A stretch of DNA of 64,000 nucleotides from CAIVVT01 sp963757265. Its GTDB lineage: Bacteria; Acidobacteriota; Terriglobia; Bryobacterales; Bryobacteraceae. A program made the translations under genes and the position numbers. The stretch is from assembly GCA_963757265.1 (NCBI GenBank), contig CAVWRA010000012.1, positions 759,055 to 823,054 of the forward strand, given 5' to 3'. Positions 34,953 to 43,786 of this stretch are shown here, one piece after another. Every line of letters starts with the position of its first letter. The first letter of the stretch is position 1. The notes under the pieces were generated by a model. It worked only from the letters and a program-made list of their open reading frames with translations. It had not been told where the DNA came from and ran no database searches.

Positions 34953-35648
34953 ATGATCGCAATCACCTGGCTCGGGCATGCGGCCTTCCAGTTGAAGCTG
35001 GAAAACGGCGAGAGGGTGTTGATCGATCCGTGGATCGACGGCAATCCGAAGTATCCGCCGGGGTACAAGATCGATCATGTGGACACGATCCTGATCACGC
35101 ACGGCCACGGCGACCACATCGGCGACACGATCCGGCTGGCGCGGAACTTCAAACCGAAGGTGGTTTCCAACTTCGAGATCTGCGCCTGGCTGGAGCGCAA
35201 GGGCGTGCGCAATACCGCCGGCATGAACAAGGGCGGCTCCTGCGCGGTGGGCGCGCTCAAGGTGACCATGCTGCACGCGCTGCATTCGAGCGGCATCCAG
35301 GACAACGACCAGATCGTTTACGGCGGCGAGGCGGCGAGCTTCCTGCTGCAGTTTGCCGATGACCGCACGGCGTTCTTCGCGGGAGACACGTGCGTGTTCT
35401 CGGACATGGCGCTGTACAAGGAACTGTACGCGCCGGAACTGGCGGTGCTGCCGATCGGCGACTACTACACGATGGACCCGAAGCAGGCGGCGATGGCGGC
35501 GCGGCTGCTGGGCGCAAAGAAGGTCATCCCGATTCACTTCGGCTCGTTTCCGGTGCTGTGCGGCACGCCGCGGGAGCTGGCGGAGTTGCTGCAGGGCCAG
35601 GGGATCGAGGTGTGGGAATTGACGCCCGGCCAGAGCGTCCAGTGGTAG
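34953..35648 (+). CDS. UPF0173-type metal-dependent hydrolase (metallo-beta-lactamase fold)
   Basis: 231 residues; GGAGGA lies about ten bases before the ATG. Metal ligands: HGHGDH at residues 50-55, the downstream HALHSSG, FFAGDTCVFSDM and PIHFGSFPVL. This set matches the UPF0173 group of stand-alone metallo-beta-lactamase-fold hydrolases, which are cytoplasmic. Substrate unknown. It probably forms a two-gene unit with the preceding oxidoreductase. Confidence 0.88.
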   Translation: MIAITWLGHAAFQLKLENGERVLIDPWIDGNPKYPPGYKIDHVDTILITHGHGDHIGDTIRLARNFKPKVVSNFEICAWLERKGVRNTAGMNKGGSCAVGALKVTMLHALHSSGIQDNDQIVYGGEAASFLLQFADDRTAFFAGDTCVFSDMALYKELYAPELAVLPIGDYYTMDPKQAAMAARLLGAKKVIPIHFGSFPVLCGTPRELAELLQGQGIEVWELTPGQSVQW

Positions 35649-36004
35649 CGGTCCCGAGTGTTCGCCGGGGCGGGGCCGGACTCCCCGGGCGGCGGACGGC
35701 CCGGGGCAGGGCAGTACCGCGCTCGCGGAAGCGCGTCATATTTCTCATTCTCAACAGCTTAGAGTGTGGGCTTTCACCCACTCCACGCGGTCTGAACCGG
35801 ACGCGACTGCATTTTGATGAAGAGCGCTTCATACATTATCTGGCAAGTTATTGATAATACACGCTGTTGAATTATTCAATATAGGTCTTGGCGGTTTGGT
35901 TCGGAAGGTGCAGTGCAATCAACGCGATGCGTCTGTCGGCACGATGAGCCAGGCGGATCGGCAGGTTCGGCATTTTTCCCTGGTTCTTAGAAGGAGTGGA
36001 GTTC
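35649..36004. other. Intergenic region upstream of the multiheme cytochrome cluster
   Basis: 356 bases. It holds a possible terminator (35718-35746) and an AT-rich zone around 35845-35890 (TTGATAATACACGCTGTTGA, then AATTATTCAATATAGG) where the cluster promoter most likely lies. AAGGAG at 35991-35996 is the ribosome-binding site of the first cytochrome gene. Confidence 0.5.
35718..35746 (+). terminator. Possible rho-independent terminator after the metallo-hydrolase gene
   Basis: Stem CGCGCT / AGCGCG with a six-base loop (CGCGGA), followed by TCATATTTCTC; the T-tract is imperfect. Confidence 0.4.
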
Positions 36005-38215
36005 ATGCGCATGAGTTCTGGATTACGGATATGGGTCGGATTGGCGTTGCTGGCGCTGCTGACCGGCGGAAGCTTCCTGCTTCTCAGCTCGAGCGACAAG
36101 ATGCTCACAGTCATGCGCCGGCCGGATTCTTTGAGCAACCTGCCGGTGGGATTCGCGCTCGATCCCGGCGTGATGATGACCATCACGAACGCTCAGGTCG
36201 GGGCCAACAACGCCGTCATCGTCAATTACAAGCTAACCGATCCCGAGGGCAACCCCCTCGACGTCCTGGGCGTGCAGACCGCCGGGCCGGTGTCGGTGCG
36301 CTTTATCCTCTCCTACCTGCCGGCCGGGCAGCCCACGGCGCAGTACGTCCCGATCACTTTGACTAAGAACACGTCCGTGCCGGGTAAGACGGTGACGCAG
36401 CCGTCAACCGACACCGGCGGCGTGAATCACCTCAATGCCGACTACACCTACACCTACACTTTTGGGACGCAGGTGCCCGGCACGGTGCCGTCCGGTTCGA
36501 CGCTGACCGTCGGCGCCACTGCCACGCGCGATCTGACCGAGCTCGACCAGGGCACGACCTACGCCAACACGACCTACAGTTTCGTGCCCGGCGGCGGCAC
36601 GCCGGAGGTGCACCAGGTGGTCACGGACGCGGATTGCAATGCGTGCCACAGCCAGATTGCGTTCCACGGCGGCTCGCGGCGCTCGACCTCGCTGTGCGTG
36701 CTGTGCCACGTGCAGGGTTACATCAATCCGCAGACCGGCACCGATATCGACATGAAGGTGATGTTCCACAAGATCCACATGGGCTCGAGCCTGCCGAGCG
36801 TGATCGCGGGGGGCACGTATGAGATCGTCAACTCGCACGGGACTTTCAATTTTTCGACGATCGTGTTCCCGGCCAAACCCAACACCTGCGTGGCCTGTCA
36901 CGCCGGCGACGCCGCACAGGCCAACCTTTATCTGACGCAGCTCGGCATGGACGCCTGCGGCGCCTGCCACGACAACGTCAACTTCGCCACCGGCGCCAAT
37001 CACCCCGGCGGGGTGCAGACCGACGACAGCCAGTGCGCAACGTGCCACATTCCACAGGGCGACTCGGATTTCGACGCTTCGGTCATCGGCGCGCACGTGA
37101 ATCCGGATGAATCCAGTCTGCTGCCGGGCATCGTGGGCAATATTACTTCCGTGACCAACAATGCGGCTGGCCAGAGCCCGATCGTGACCTTCACGCTGGT
37201 GGACAAGACCGGCGCCACCATTCCGATGTCGGCCTTCTCGCAGACCGGCTACCGGCTGGCATTCATCCTGGCCGGTCCGACCTCCGATTATGTGGGCCTG
37301 CCGCCGCACGGCTATGTCAGCGAGAACCCGGTCTCCACGGCCACGCTGAACGGCGACACTTACACCTACAATTTTGTGACGCAGATTCCGGCCGGCGCCA
37401 CCGGCACGTGGAGCATCGGCATGGAAGGCCGCCGCGACGACACCGTGCTGGCCGGAACGTCGGCCGCCCAAACGATCGAGTACGGCATGCAGAATGTCGT
37501 TGTCAACTTCTCGGTCGATGGCAGCCCGGTGGTCCCGCGGCGGACCGTCGTGGCGCGCGCCAACTGCAATCAGTGCCACCACAATCTCACGGCGCACGGC
37601 GAAAACCGCAATCAGATCCAGATGTGCGTGCTGTGCCACAATCCGCTGGAGAACGATGGCGCCTACCGCCCCGCCGCGGACGACCCCACCGAGAGCGTGG
37701 ACTTCGAGCTGATGATCCACCGCATCCATTCCGGGCCGTCGCAGACGCGCAACTTCACGATTTGGGGGTATGGCAATTCGGCCAATAACTTCAACAACGT
37801 TCTTTACCCCGGCGATCTGACTAACTGCTCGCAGTGCCACCTGCCGGGCACCAACAACGTGCCCGCCGGGGGCGTGGCGAAGATCAACGACAATCGCGGC
37901 TTTATCGACCCGGTGTTCCCGACTACGGGCGCCTGTCTGGGCTGCCACGCCCTGGCGGCTGACGCCTCGCACGCGCTGGCCAACACCAACGCCGAGGGCG
38001 AGAGCTGCGCGGTGTGCCACGGTCCGGGCGCGGCCTTCGCCGTGAGCACGGTCCACACGTCGGGCAGACGCGTCATTTCGCCCGACAGCCCGAGGAAAGA
38101 AATAATGGCCATTGCGCCGCACGCGCCCTCGGCGCCGGCGCCGACTGCCGGTGCAGCGGCCACAGCGGCGCCCAGCGCCAGAGGCCCCGCAACGTCCGGC
38201 CGTGCATTAGACTGA
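36005..38215 (+). CDS. OmcA/MtrC-family decaheme c-type cytochrome
   Basis: 736 residues from the ATG at 36005 (AAGGAG eight bases upstream). One N-terminal hydrophobic segment (about 7-29), no lipobox Cys. Ten CxxCH motifs: CNACH, CVLCH, CVACH, CGACH, CATCH, then CNQCH, CVLCH, CSQCH, CLGCH, CAVCH, arranged as two pentaheme domains separated by beta-rich domains, as in MtrC/OmcA. These proteins pass electrons between the outer membrane and external acceptors or donors. The last about 50 residues after CAVCHGPG are a Pro/Ala-rich tail unlike the compact end I would expect. It is followed by the MtrA- and MtrB-like genes. Confidence 0.92.
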   Translation: MRMSSGLRIWVGLALLALLTGGSFLLLSSSDKMLTVMRRPDSLSNLPVGFALDPGVMMTITNAQVGANNAVIVNYKLTDPEGNPLDVLGVQTAGPVSVRFILSYLPAGQPTAQYVPITLTKNTSVPGKTVTQPSTDTGGVNHLNADYTYTYTFGTQVPGTVPSGSTLTVGATATRDLTELDQGTTYANTTYSFVPGGGTPEVHQVVTDADCNACHSQIAFHGGSRRSTSLCVLCHVQGYINPQTGTDIDMKVMFHKIHMGSSLPSVIAGGTYEIVNSHGTFNFSTIVFPAKPNTCVACHAGDAAQANLYLTQLGMDACGACHDNVNFATGANHPGGVQTDDSQCATCHIPQGDSDFDASVIGAHVNPDESSLLPGIVGNITSVTNNAAGQSPIVTFTLVDKTGATIPMSAFSQTGYRLAFILAGPTSDYVGLPPHGYVSENPVSTATLNGDTYTYNFVTQIPAGATGTWSIGMEGRRDDTVLAGTSAAQTIEYGMQNVVVNFSVDGSPVVPRRTVVARANCNQCHHNLTAHGENRNQIQMCVLCHNPLENDGAYRPAADDPTESVDFELMIHRIHSGPSQTRNFTIWGYGNSANNFNNVLYPGDLTNCSQCHLPGTNNVPAGGVAKINDNRGFIDPVFPTTGACLGCHALAADASHALANTNAEGESCAVCHGPGAAFAVSTVHTSGRRVISPDSPRKEIMAIAPHAPSAPAPTAGAAATAAPSARGPATSGRALD

Positions 38216-38292
38216 GAACATCATGGGGGCTAGGCGATGACTTCACGCGCCGTTGCCGGCCCGCGTGTGTTTCTGAGTCCGGGGGTGCGTTC

Positions 38293-39252
38293 ATGAGCGG
38301 ATTCCAAAGCGGATGGATTCCGCCCACGCTGCTAGCGTGCGTGCTGGTGAGCGGTGGCGCGGCACGCGCACAATCTGCGGGCGGCACGGGCGCCGAGAAG
38401 AATGCATCGGCCGCCCCGGCCGATTACGCCGGGGCGGAAGCCTGCGCGGGATGCCATGAGGACATCAGCAAGGCATTCGCCCGCAACCCGCACTTCGTCC
38501 TCGACAAGAACAAGCGCTGGGCCGGCAAGGCCTGCGAGGCCTGCCACGGGCCCGGCGCCAAGCACGCCGATTCAACTTCGGCCGAGGATATCGTCAATCC
38601 CATGCGGCTGGAGGCTTCGAAAACGGACGCCCTATGCCTCTCCTGTCATCGCAACCAGCCCACCCAGGTGGGGCGGCTAGAGGGCGGCCACTCGCGCAGC
38701 GCCATCGCCTGCACGGCGTGCCACGATATGCACAAGACCGGTCCCGAAAGCTCCTTCGCCCGGCTCAAGCGCAACGCCGCCGTCACTGCACTCTGCTCCG
38801 GCTGCCACCGCGACATGGCGGCCGCGTTTCTCAAGCCGCATCATCACAAGGTGCCCGAAGGCGCCATGAGCTGCACCTCGTGCCACAATCCGCATGGCGC
38901 TTTCATGAGCCGCAATCTGCGCATGGCCAGCACCGGAGCGGAGCCCGGCTGCCTGAATTGCCACGCCGACAAGCGCGGGCCGTTCACCTACGAGCACGCG
39001 CCCGTCCGCAACGAGCCGTGTACCACCTGCCATGAGCCCCACGGCTCGGTCAACCCGCGCATGCTTACGCGGCAGGAAGTTTACATTGTGTGCCTCGAAT
39101 GCCACGCCAACCTGAACGTCCCCACCGCGGGCGGATTGCTAGGCGCCGTGCCGCCCGCTTTTCATAACATGAGCGTGCCGCGCTATCGCAATTGCACGAC
39201 CTGCCATGTGAAGATCCACGGCTCCAACGCCGACCGGGGGTTGCTGCGATGA
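38293..39252 (+). CDS. DmsE/MtrA-family periplasmic decaheme cytochrome c
   Basis: 319 residues from the ATG at 38293; the open frame reaches back to 38014 but those residues overlap the end of the preceding gene and are not protein-like. Signal peptide about 1-27. Ten CxxCH motifs: CAGCH, CEACH, CLSCH, CTACH, CSGCH, CTSCH, CLNCH, CTTCH, CLECH, CTTCH. MtrA-type decahemes are inserted in the MtrB barrel and bridge periplasm and cell surface. The stop overlaps the start of the barrel gene by four bases (ATGA), consistent with a stoichiometric complex. Confidence 0.93.
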   Translation: MSGFQSGWIPPTLLACVLVSGGAARAQSAGGTGAEKNASAAPADYAGAEACAGCHEDISKAFARNPHFVLDKNKRWAGKACEACHGPGAKHADSTSAEDIVNPMRLEASKTDALCLSCHRNQPTQVGRLEGGHSRSAIACTACHDMHKTGPESSFARLKRNAAVTALCSGCHRDMAAAFLKPHHHKVPEGAMSCTSCHNPHGAFMSRNLRMASTGAEPGCLNCHADKRGPFTYEHAPVRNEPCTTCHEPHGSVNPRMLTRQEVYIVCLECHANLNVPTAGGLLGAVPPAFHNMSVPRYRNCTTCHVKIHGSNADRGLLR

Positions 39253-41354
39253 AGCCACTGGCACTGCTGCTGATTCTGCCGCTGGCGATCGTATGGGCGC
39301 AGGAATCGCCCGACCAGACAGCGAAAACCCAACCCGGCCAGGCCCAGACGGACCAGCAGGCCGCCGCGCCCGCCGCCAGTGCGGCCCAGGCCCCGGCCGC
39401 TCCCGCCGATGCCCAGGTGGATACCGGCAAAGGCGCCCAGGCCGCCGCCGCCGATAATGCCGCGCCGCCGGCTCAGGAGAAGATGTTCGAGGGCACCATC
39501 GACCTCGGCGCGCGCTGGCTCTCCAATGTCGGCGGCGACATGGACACCTATCGCAGCATCGTCAACCTGGCGTCGGGCTTCCGGCTGGTCAATCTGGATC
39601 TGAAATACGATCCGCCGCCCAAGGAGAACAACGTCGCTGACAGCTTCATCCTGCAGTTGCACGACATCGGCGATCCCTACAACTCCGCGCGGCTGGACAT
39701 GAAGCGCAACCGGATCTACGAGTTCCGGGGTAGCTACTTCAACATCGCCTATTACAACAACCTGCCCTCCTACGCGGATCCCACTCTGGCCACCACCGGA
39801 GCGTTCCTCGACCAGCGCGCCTATGACACCCAGGTGCGCAGTTTCAGCAACGAACTGGTTCTGTTCCCCGGCTTCTGGTTCCAGCCCTACATCGCCTACG
39901 AGCGCAACAGCCAGTTCGGCACCGGCATCAGCGATCTGGTCGAATCCACCCAGAACAACTATCCACTGCTCAACCAGGTGCAATGGGGCCAGAGCACCTT
40001 CCGCGGCGGCATCCGCATCGAGCTGCCCAAGTTCCACGCCACGTTCGAACAGGGCGCCACTGCATTTAAGGACGACGAGGGGCTGTATACCAACGGCTCG
40101 GGCCTGGGCGATCGCACCTCGCCGTACCTGGGCCAGACGCTCTCCTTGAACGACGCCTGGGCGGCCTACTACGTCCGCGGCGACGGCTACTTCACCAAGG
40201 GGTACGCCACATTCAGCCCGTTCCCCTGGGCGGACCTGTATGGGCAGATCTACTACTCCGACCCCCACACCACCTCGAACCTGAACCAGTTGGCCCAGGG
40301 CAACATTGCCGGCGTGCCGCCCAACCTGCTTTTCTACGCCACCGAGTTCGACCAGGTCTACGGCAGCGCCGCCATGCCCCGGACTTCGGGCTCGCTGTCG
40401 GGCGAGTTCCGTTTCTTCAAGCGCATCCGTTTGCGTGAGATGTTCGACAGCGATGAGTTCCACAGCGACGGTGCCTCCACGCTGGCGGAACTCTTCTATA
40501 ACCTCTCGGGAGCCGTCACGCCTCTGAATTCGGCCGCCGCGACGCGCCTCGATGTAATTCAGAAAAGCACCCAGACCGAAGCGCTGGTGGACGTCACCAA
40601 ACGATTGATGCTGCGCGCGGGATTCCGCTACGAGTGGGGCAGCGCCCTGATGGACGCCGCCCTGGTCGGTGCCACTTCGCCCTACGAAGCGGGCCGGCTC
40701 AAGCGCTACGTCGGTCTGGCCGGCTTCCAGTTCCGTCCCACCCAGAAGCTGACGCTCAACGGCGACTACGAACAGTCTGATGGCGTGAAAACGTATTATC
40801 GAACCGGACTGGACGACTACCTCAAGCTGCGCGCGCTGGCCCGCGTCACCCTGCCCTGGAATCTGTTCCTCAACCTCAGTGAGAACTACCTCCACAACCA
40901 CAACCCCGATCCCGCGTCGCAGGCCACGTTCCGCTCCGACGTCGAGTCGGCCAGCCTGCAGTGGATGCCCGCCGGCGCCAAGCACGTCAGCGTGATCGCC
41001 GACTATACGCACTCCGAAATCCGCTCCGACATCAGCTACCTGGTGCTCGTCCCCTACGCCACTGACCTCTCGCTGTATGTGGATAATGCCAACACCGGCT
41101 CGCTCATGGCCGAGTTCACGCTGCCGGGCAAGGGCGCGGTTGTGCCCAAAATCAGCTTCGGCGGATCGCTAGTAACTACAGCGGGCAGCCGTCCTTCGCG
41201 CTATTATCAACCTGTGGGCAAATTTCTGGTTCCAATCACGCCCCGGGTTCATCTATATGCGGAATGGCAGTGGTATGACCTGAACCAGCCGTTCTACATG
41301 TATGAGGGGTTCCGCGCCCACACGATTCTGTCGGGATTCCGGTTTCTGATGTAG
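39249..41354 (+). CDS. MtrB/PioB-family decaheme-associated outer-membrane beta-barrel
   Basis: 701 residues from the ATG at 39249. Signal peptide about 1-17, an Ala/Gln/Pro-rich linker (about 18-75), then about 600 residues of alternating amphipathic strands (for example RIYEFRGSYFNIAYYNNLPS and LRAGFRYEWGSALMDAAL), ending in SGFRFLM with an aromatic near the C-terminus. Position directly after the MtrA-like gene and the many-stranded barrel layout identify it as the porin sheath of a porin-cytochrome conduit. I did not find the N-terminal CxxC that some MtrB proteins carry. Confidence 0.85.
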   Translation: MKPLALLLILPLAIVWAQESPDQTAKTQPGQAQTDQQAAAPAASAAQAPAAPADAQVDTGKGAQAAAADNAAPPAQEKMFEGTIDLGARWLSNVGGDMDTYRSIVNLASGFRLVNLDLKYDPPPKENNVADSFILQLHDIGDPYNSARLDMKRNRIYEFRGSYFNIAYYNNLPSYADPTLATTGAFLDQRAYDTQVRSFSNELVLFPGFWFQPYIAYERNSQFGTGISDLVESTQNNYPLLNQVQWGQSTFRGGIRIELPKFHATFEQGATAFKDDEGLYTNGSGLGDRTSPYLGQTLSLNDAWAAYYVRGDGYFTKGYATFSPFPWADLYGQIYYSDPHTTSNLNQLAQGNIAGVPPNLLFYATEFDQVYGSAAMPRTSGSLSGEFRFFKRIRLREMFDSDEFHSDGASTLAELFYNLSGAVTPLNSAAATRLDVIQKSTQTEALVDVTKRLMLRAGFRYEWGSALMDAALVGATSPYEAGRLKRYVGLAGFQFRPTQKLTLNGDYEQSDGVKTYYRTGLDDYLKLRALARVTLPWNLFLNLSENYLHNHNPDPASQATFRSDVESASLQWMPAGAKHVSVIADYTHSEIRSDISYLVLVPYATDLSLYVDNANTGSLMAEFTLPGKGAVVPKISFGGSLVTTAGSRPSRYYQPVGKFLVPITPRVHLYAEWQWYDLNQPFYMYEGFRAHTILSGFRFLM

Positions 41355-41366
41355 GTCACTGTCGCC

Positions 41367-42455
41367 ATGATATTCAGATTGTTCGTCGGATTCGTGGCCG
41401 CGGCCGCTGTGGCCGCAGCGGCGCCGTCTCTTTACGGAGACGCCCAGCGCGGCGCCAGTCTTTTTCAATCCAAGAACTGTGTCACCTGCCACAGCGTCAA
41501 CGGCCAGGGCGCCAAGATCGCTCCCGACCTCGGCAAGCGCGGCGGAGAGGCTTTCACCCCGTCGTCCCTGGCGGCGATGTTGTGGAACCACGCGCCCCGC
41601 ATGTTCAGTGCGGTTTCCAAGTCGGCCGCCAAGGTCGAACTGACACCCCAGGACAGCGCCGACCTGTTTGCCTACTTCTACGCCGCCCGTTACATGGATC
41701 CTCCCGGCGACGCCGGTCGCGGTAAGCATCTGTTCGTCGCCAAGCACTGTTCTAGTTGCCACGCTCTGGATGGCACTGACGCCGAGGGTATGAAGTCCGG
41801 GCTGCGCTGGGAGTCGCTGTCTGATCCGATCGAGTTTGCACGGCTGATGTGGAACCACGCCCCGCTGATGCGCGCCGCGATGGCCAAGAAGGGTGTGGAA
41901 CCCCCGACGCTGACGGCCGCCGAAATGAACGACATCCTGGTTTATCTGCGCTCGCAGCCCCAGGGCCGTGAGAACAAGCCCGTCTTCCAGCCGGCCTCGG
42001 CCCAGACCGGCGCGATGCTGTTCCAGGTCAAGGGCTGCGCCGATTGCCATAAGGGCGCCTTGAGCATGGATAAGCACGCCACCTTCGGCACGGTGAGTGA
42101 AGTGGCCGCCGCCATGTGGAACCACGCCGGCTCGATGAAGCAATCCGGCGATCTCCGTCCCGAGGAGATGAAGCGGCTCACGGGCTACATCCTGGCGCTG
42201 CGCTTCGTCTCCGAAGGCGGCGAGCCGGCGCGCGGCGCCAAGATCTTCGCCGCCAAGGGTTGCGTCTCGTGCCACACCAACGGCCCCGGGCCGAAGATCA
42301 CCGGTGCGGTGCCCGACTCCTACACCCTGATCGCGTCCTTGACCGGCCACGCCCCGCTCATGCTGGAGAAGCTGGGGGCTTCCAAGCTGCCTTGGCCCAC
42401 TTTGAAGGATGGTGAGATGAGGGACCTGCTGGCTTATTTGAGGCAGGGCAAATAG
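41367..42455 (+). CDS. Tetraheme cytochrome c of four tandem modules
   Basis: 362 residues, signal peptide about 1-19. There are four CxxCH motifs (CVTCH, CSSCH, CADCH, CVSCH), each starting a module of roughly 80-90 residues with a GxxLFxxKxC lead. Each module also has a candidate Met ligand: MLWNHAPRM, MWNHAPLM, MWNHAGSM and GHAPLM. The modules look like repeated class I cytochrome c domains. It begins 12 bases after the barrel gene and is probably the periplasmic electron shuttle of the same system. A role as electron carrier is inferred from context. Confidence 0.85.
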   Translation: MIFRLFVGFVAAAAVAAAAPSLYGDAQRGASLFQSKNCVTCHSVNGQGAKIAPDLGKRGGEAFTPSSLAAMLWNHAPRMFSAVSKSAAKVELTPQDSADLFAYFYAARYMDPPGDAGRGKHLFVAKHCSSCHALDGTDAEGMKSGLRWESLSDPIEFARLMWNHAPLMRAAMAKKGVEPPTLTAAEMNDILVYLRSQPQGRENKPVFQPASAQTGAMLFQVKGCADCHKGALSMDKHATFGTVSEVAAAMWNHAGSMKQSGDLRPEEMKRLTGYILALRFVSEGGEPARGAKIFAAKGCVSCHTNGPGPKITGAVPDSYTLIASLTGHAPLMLEKLGASKLPWPTLKDGEMRDLLAYLRQGK

Positions 42456-42664
42456 CCCGCCCGCGCGGCCCACGCAATCTCGATCGCCGCGCCGCGCCGC
42501 CGCACAGGTTTGCACGGCTGCCCGACGTCTCAACGCCGCACGTGCCAGAGCTCTCCTGGCTAAACGTTCGCGATCACCCTCCGTGGACTTGACGCCCGCG
42601 CCTGCACTCGCTGTAAGATATTTGAAACGCTTAGTCGGCAGGCGTCCACGCTGCACCCGCGGCC

Positions 42665-43786
42665 ATGTCTCTATCTCGCGTCGCACTGATGAACCTGATG
42701 CGCCGCCGGCTGAGGACCGGCCTCACGCTGTGCGGCGTCGCCGTAGGCATCGCCGCTTTTGTGGCGCTCGTCGGTTTCGCCAAGTCCTTCGAGGCCCAAT
42801 GGCTCAAGCTCTATGAGAGCGCCGGTACCGACCTCGCCGTGGTCGATAAGACGTTCCTGAACACTTCCGTCGACGGCAGCGCGGGGGACAAGCTGCGCGC
42901 CCTGCCCCAGGTCGCCTCCGCCGTCCCCATGATCATGAATCTGATGGACCTGACCTCCGACGTCAACGCGCTGGTCTATGGCATGCCCGCCGATTCCTAC
43001 GAGCTGGATGCGCTGATCATCCTCCAGGGACGCCGCTTTCACGCCGCTGCGCCCGAGGTCATGCTGGGCGAGATCCTGGCCGAGAATCTCGGCAAGCACG
43101 CCGGCGACAGCCTCGAGATCCAGGGCGCCTCCTTTCGCGTGGTGGGCGTGTTCCGCGGTGGATCGGCGATCGAGGCCGGCGCCGCCATCATGCCGCTTCG
43201 CGAACTGCAGCAACTGGCCGACCTGGGCGCCAAGGTGACCGCATTTCACGTCCGCCTCCGCCCCGCCCTCCCCGGACAATCCGAGGAGCAGCGCATCCAG
43301 CAGGCGCGCGCCGCCATTGAAGCCGCCCTCCCCGGGCTCAAGGCCGTCCCGGCGCGCGACCGCGCGCACAACAATCAGGTGGTCGCCATGGCCCGCTCCA
43401 CCGCCTGGGGCACCTCCCTCATCGCCCTGCTCATCGGCGCTTTGGGCATCGCCAACACCATGGCCATGTCGGTCTTCGAGCGTACCCGCGAGATCGGCGT
43501 CCTGCGCGCCTTGGGCTGGAAGCGCTGGCGCGTGATGCGCCTGATCCTGCTGGAAGCGGCCTTCCTCGGCCTCGTCGGCGGCCTTTTCGGCCTGGCCGGC
43601 GGCTGGGGCGCGCTGCGCGTGCTGGCCCTGATTCCCGCCACCTCCGCAATCGGCCAGAGCTCCATCTCCTGGCTGCACGCCTGCGAGGCCCTGCTGATCG
43701 CTGTGCTGATCGGCCTCGTCGCCGGTTTCCTGCCGGCCTGGCGCGGCGCCCGCCTGTCCCCCGTGGAGGCCTTGCGCTGTGAGTGA
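42665..43786 (+). CDS. ABC transporter permease, MacB/LolC-type FtsX family
   Basis: 373 residues: one N-terminal membrane helix (about 18-38), a large periplasmic MacB_PCD-like domain (about 40-240), then three membrane helices (about 258-278, 300-330, 345-365). FERTREIGVLRALGWKRW is the coupling segment typical of FtsX-family permeases. These work as mechanotransmitters, for example in lipoprotein release or export. The stop overlaps the ATPase start by eight bases. Only one permease gene is present, so it should act as a homodimer. Confidence 0.87.
   Translation: MSLSRVALMNLMRRRLRTGLTLCGVAVGIAAFVALVGFAKSFEAQWLKLYESAGTDLAVVDKTFLNTSVDGSAGDKLRALPQVASAVPMIMNLMDLTSDVNALVYGMPADSYELDALIILQGRRFHAAAPEVMLGEILAENLGKHAGDSLEIQGASFRVVGVFRGGSAIEAGAAIMPLRELQQLADLGAKVTAFHVRLRPALPGQSEEQRIQQARAAIEAALPGLKAVPARDRAHNNQVVAMARSTAWGTSLIALLIGALGIANTMAMSVFERTREIGVLRALGWKRWRVMRLILLEAAFLGLVGGLFGLAGGWGALRVLALIPATSAIGQSSISWLHACEALLIAVLIGLVAGFLPAWRGARLSPVEALRCE

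Noticed and set aside
36404..38122. Minus-strand open frame of 572 codons
   Set aside because: Antisense to the decaheme cytochrome; no recognisable domains.
38014..38292. N-terminal extension of the MtrA-like gene
   Set aside because: It overlaps the preceding cytochrome gene and is Arg-rich; the ATG at 38293 gives a proper signal peptide.
39183..41012. Minus-strand open frame of 609 codons
   Set aside because: Antisense to the MtrB-like barrel; Val/Gly/Ala/Glu composition typical of complement-strand shadows.
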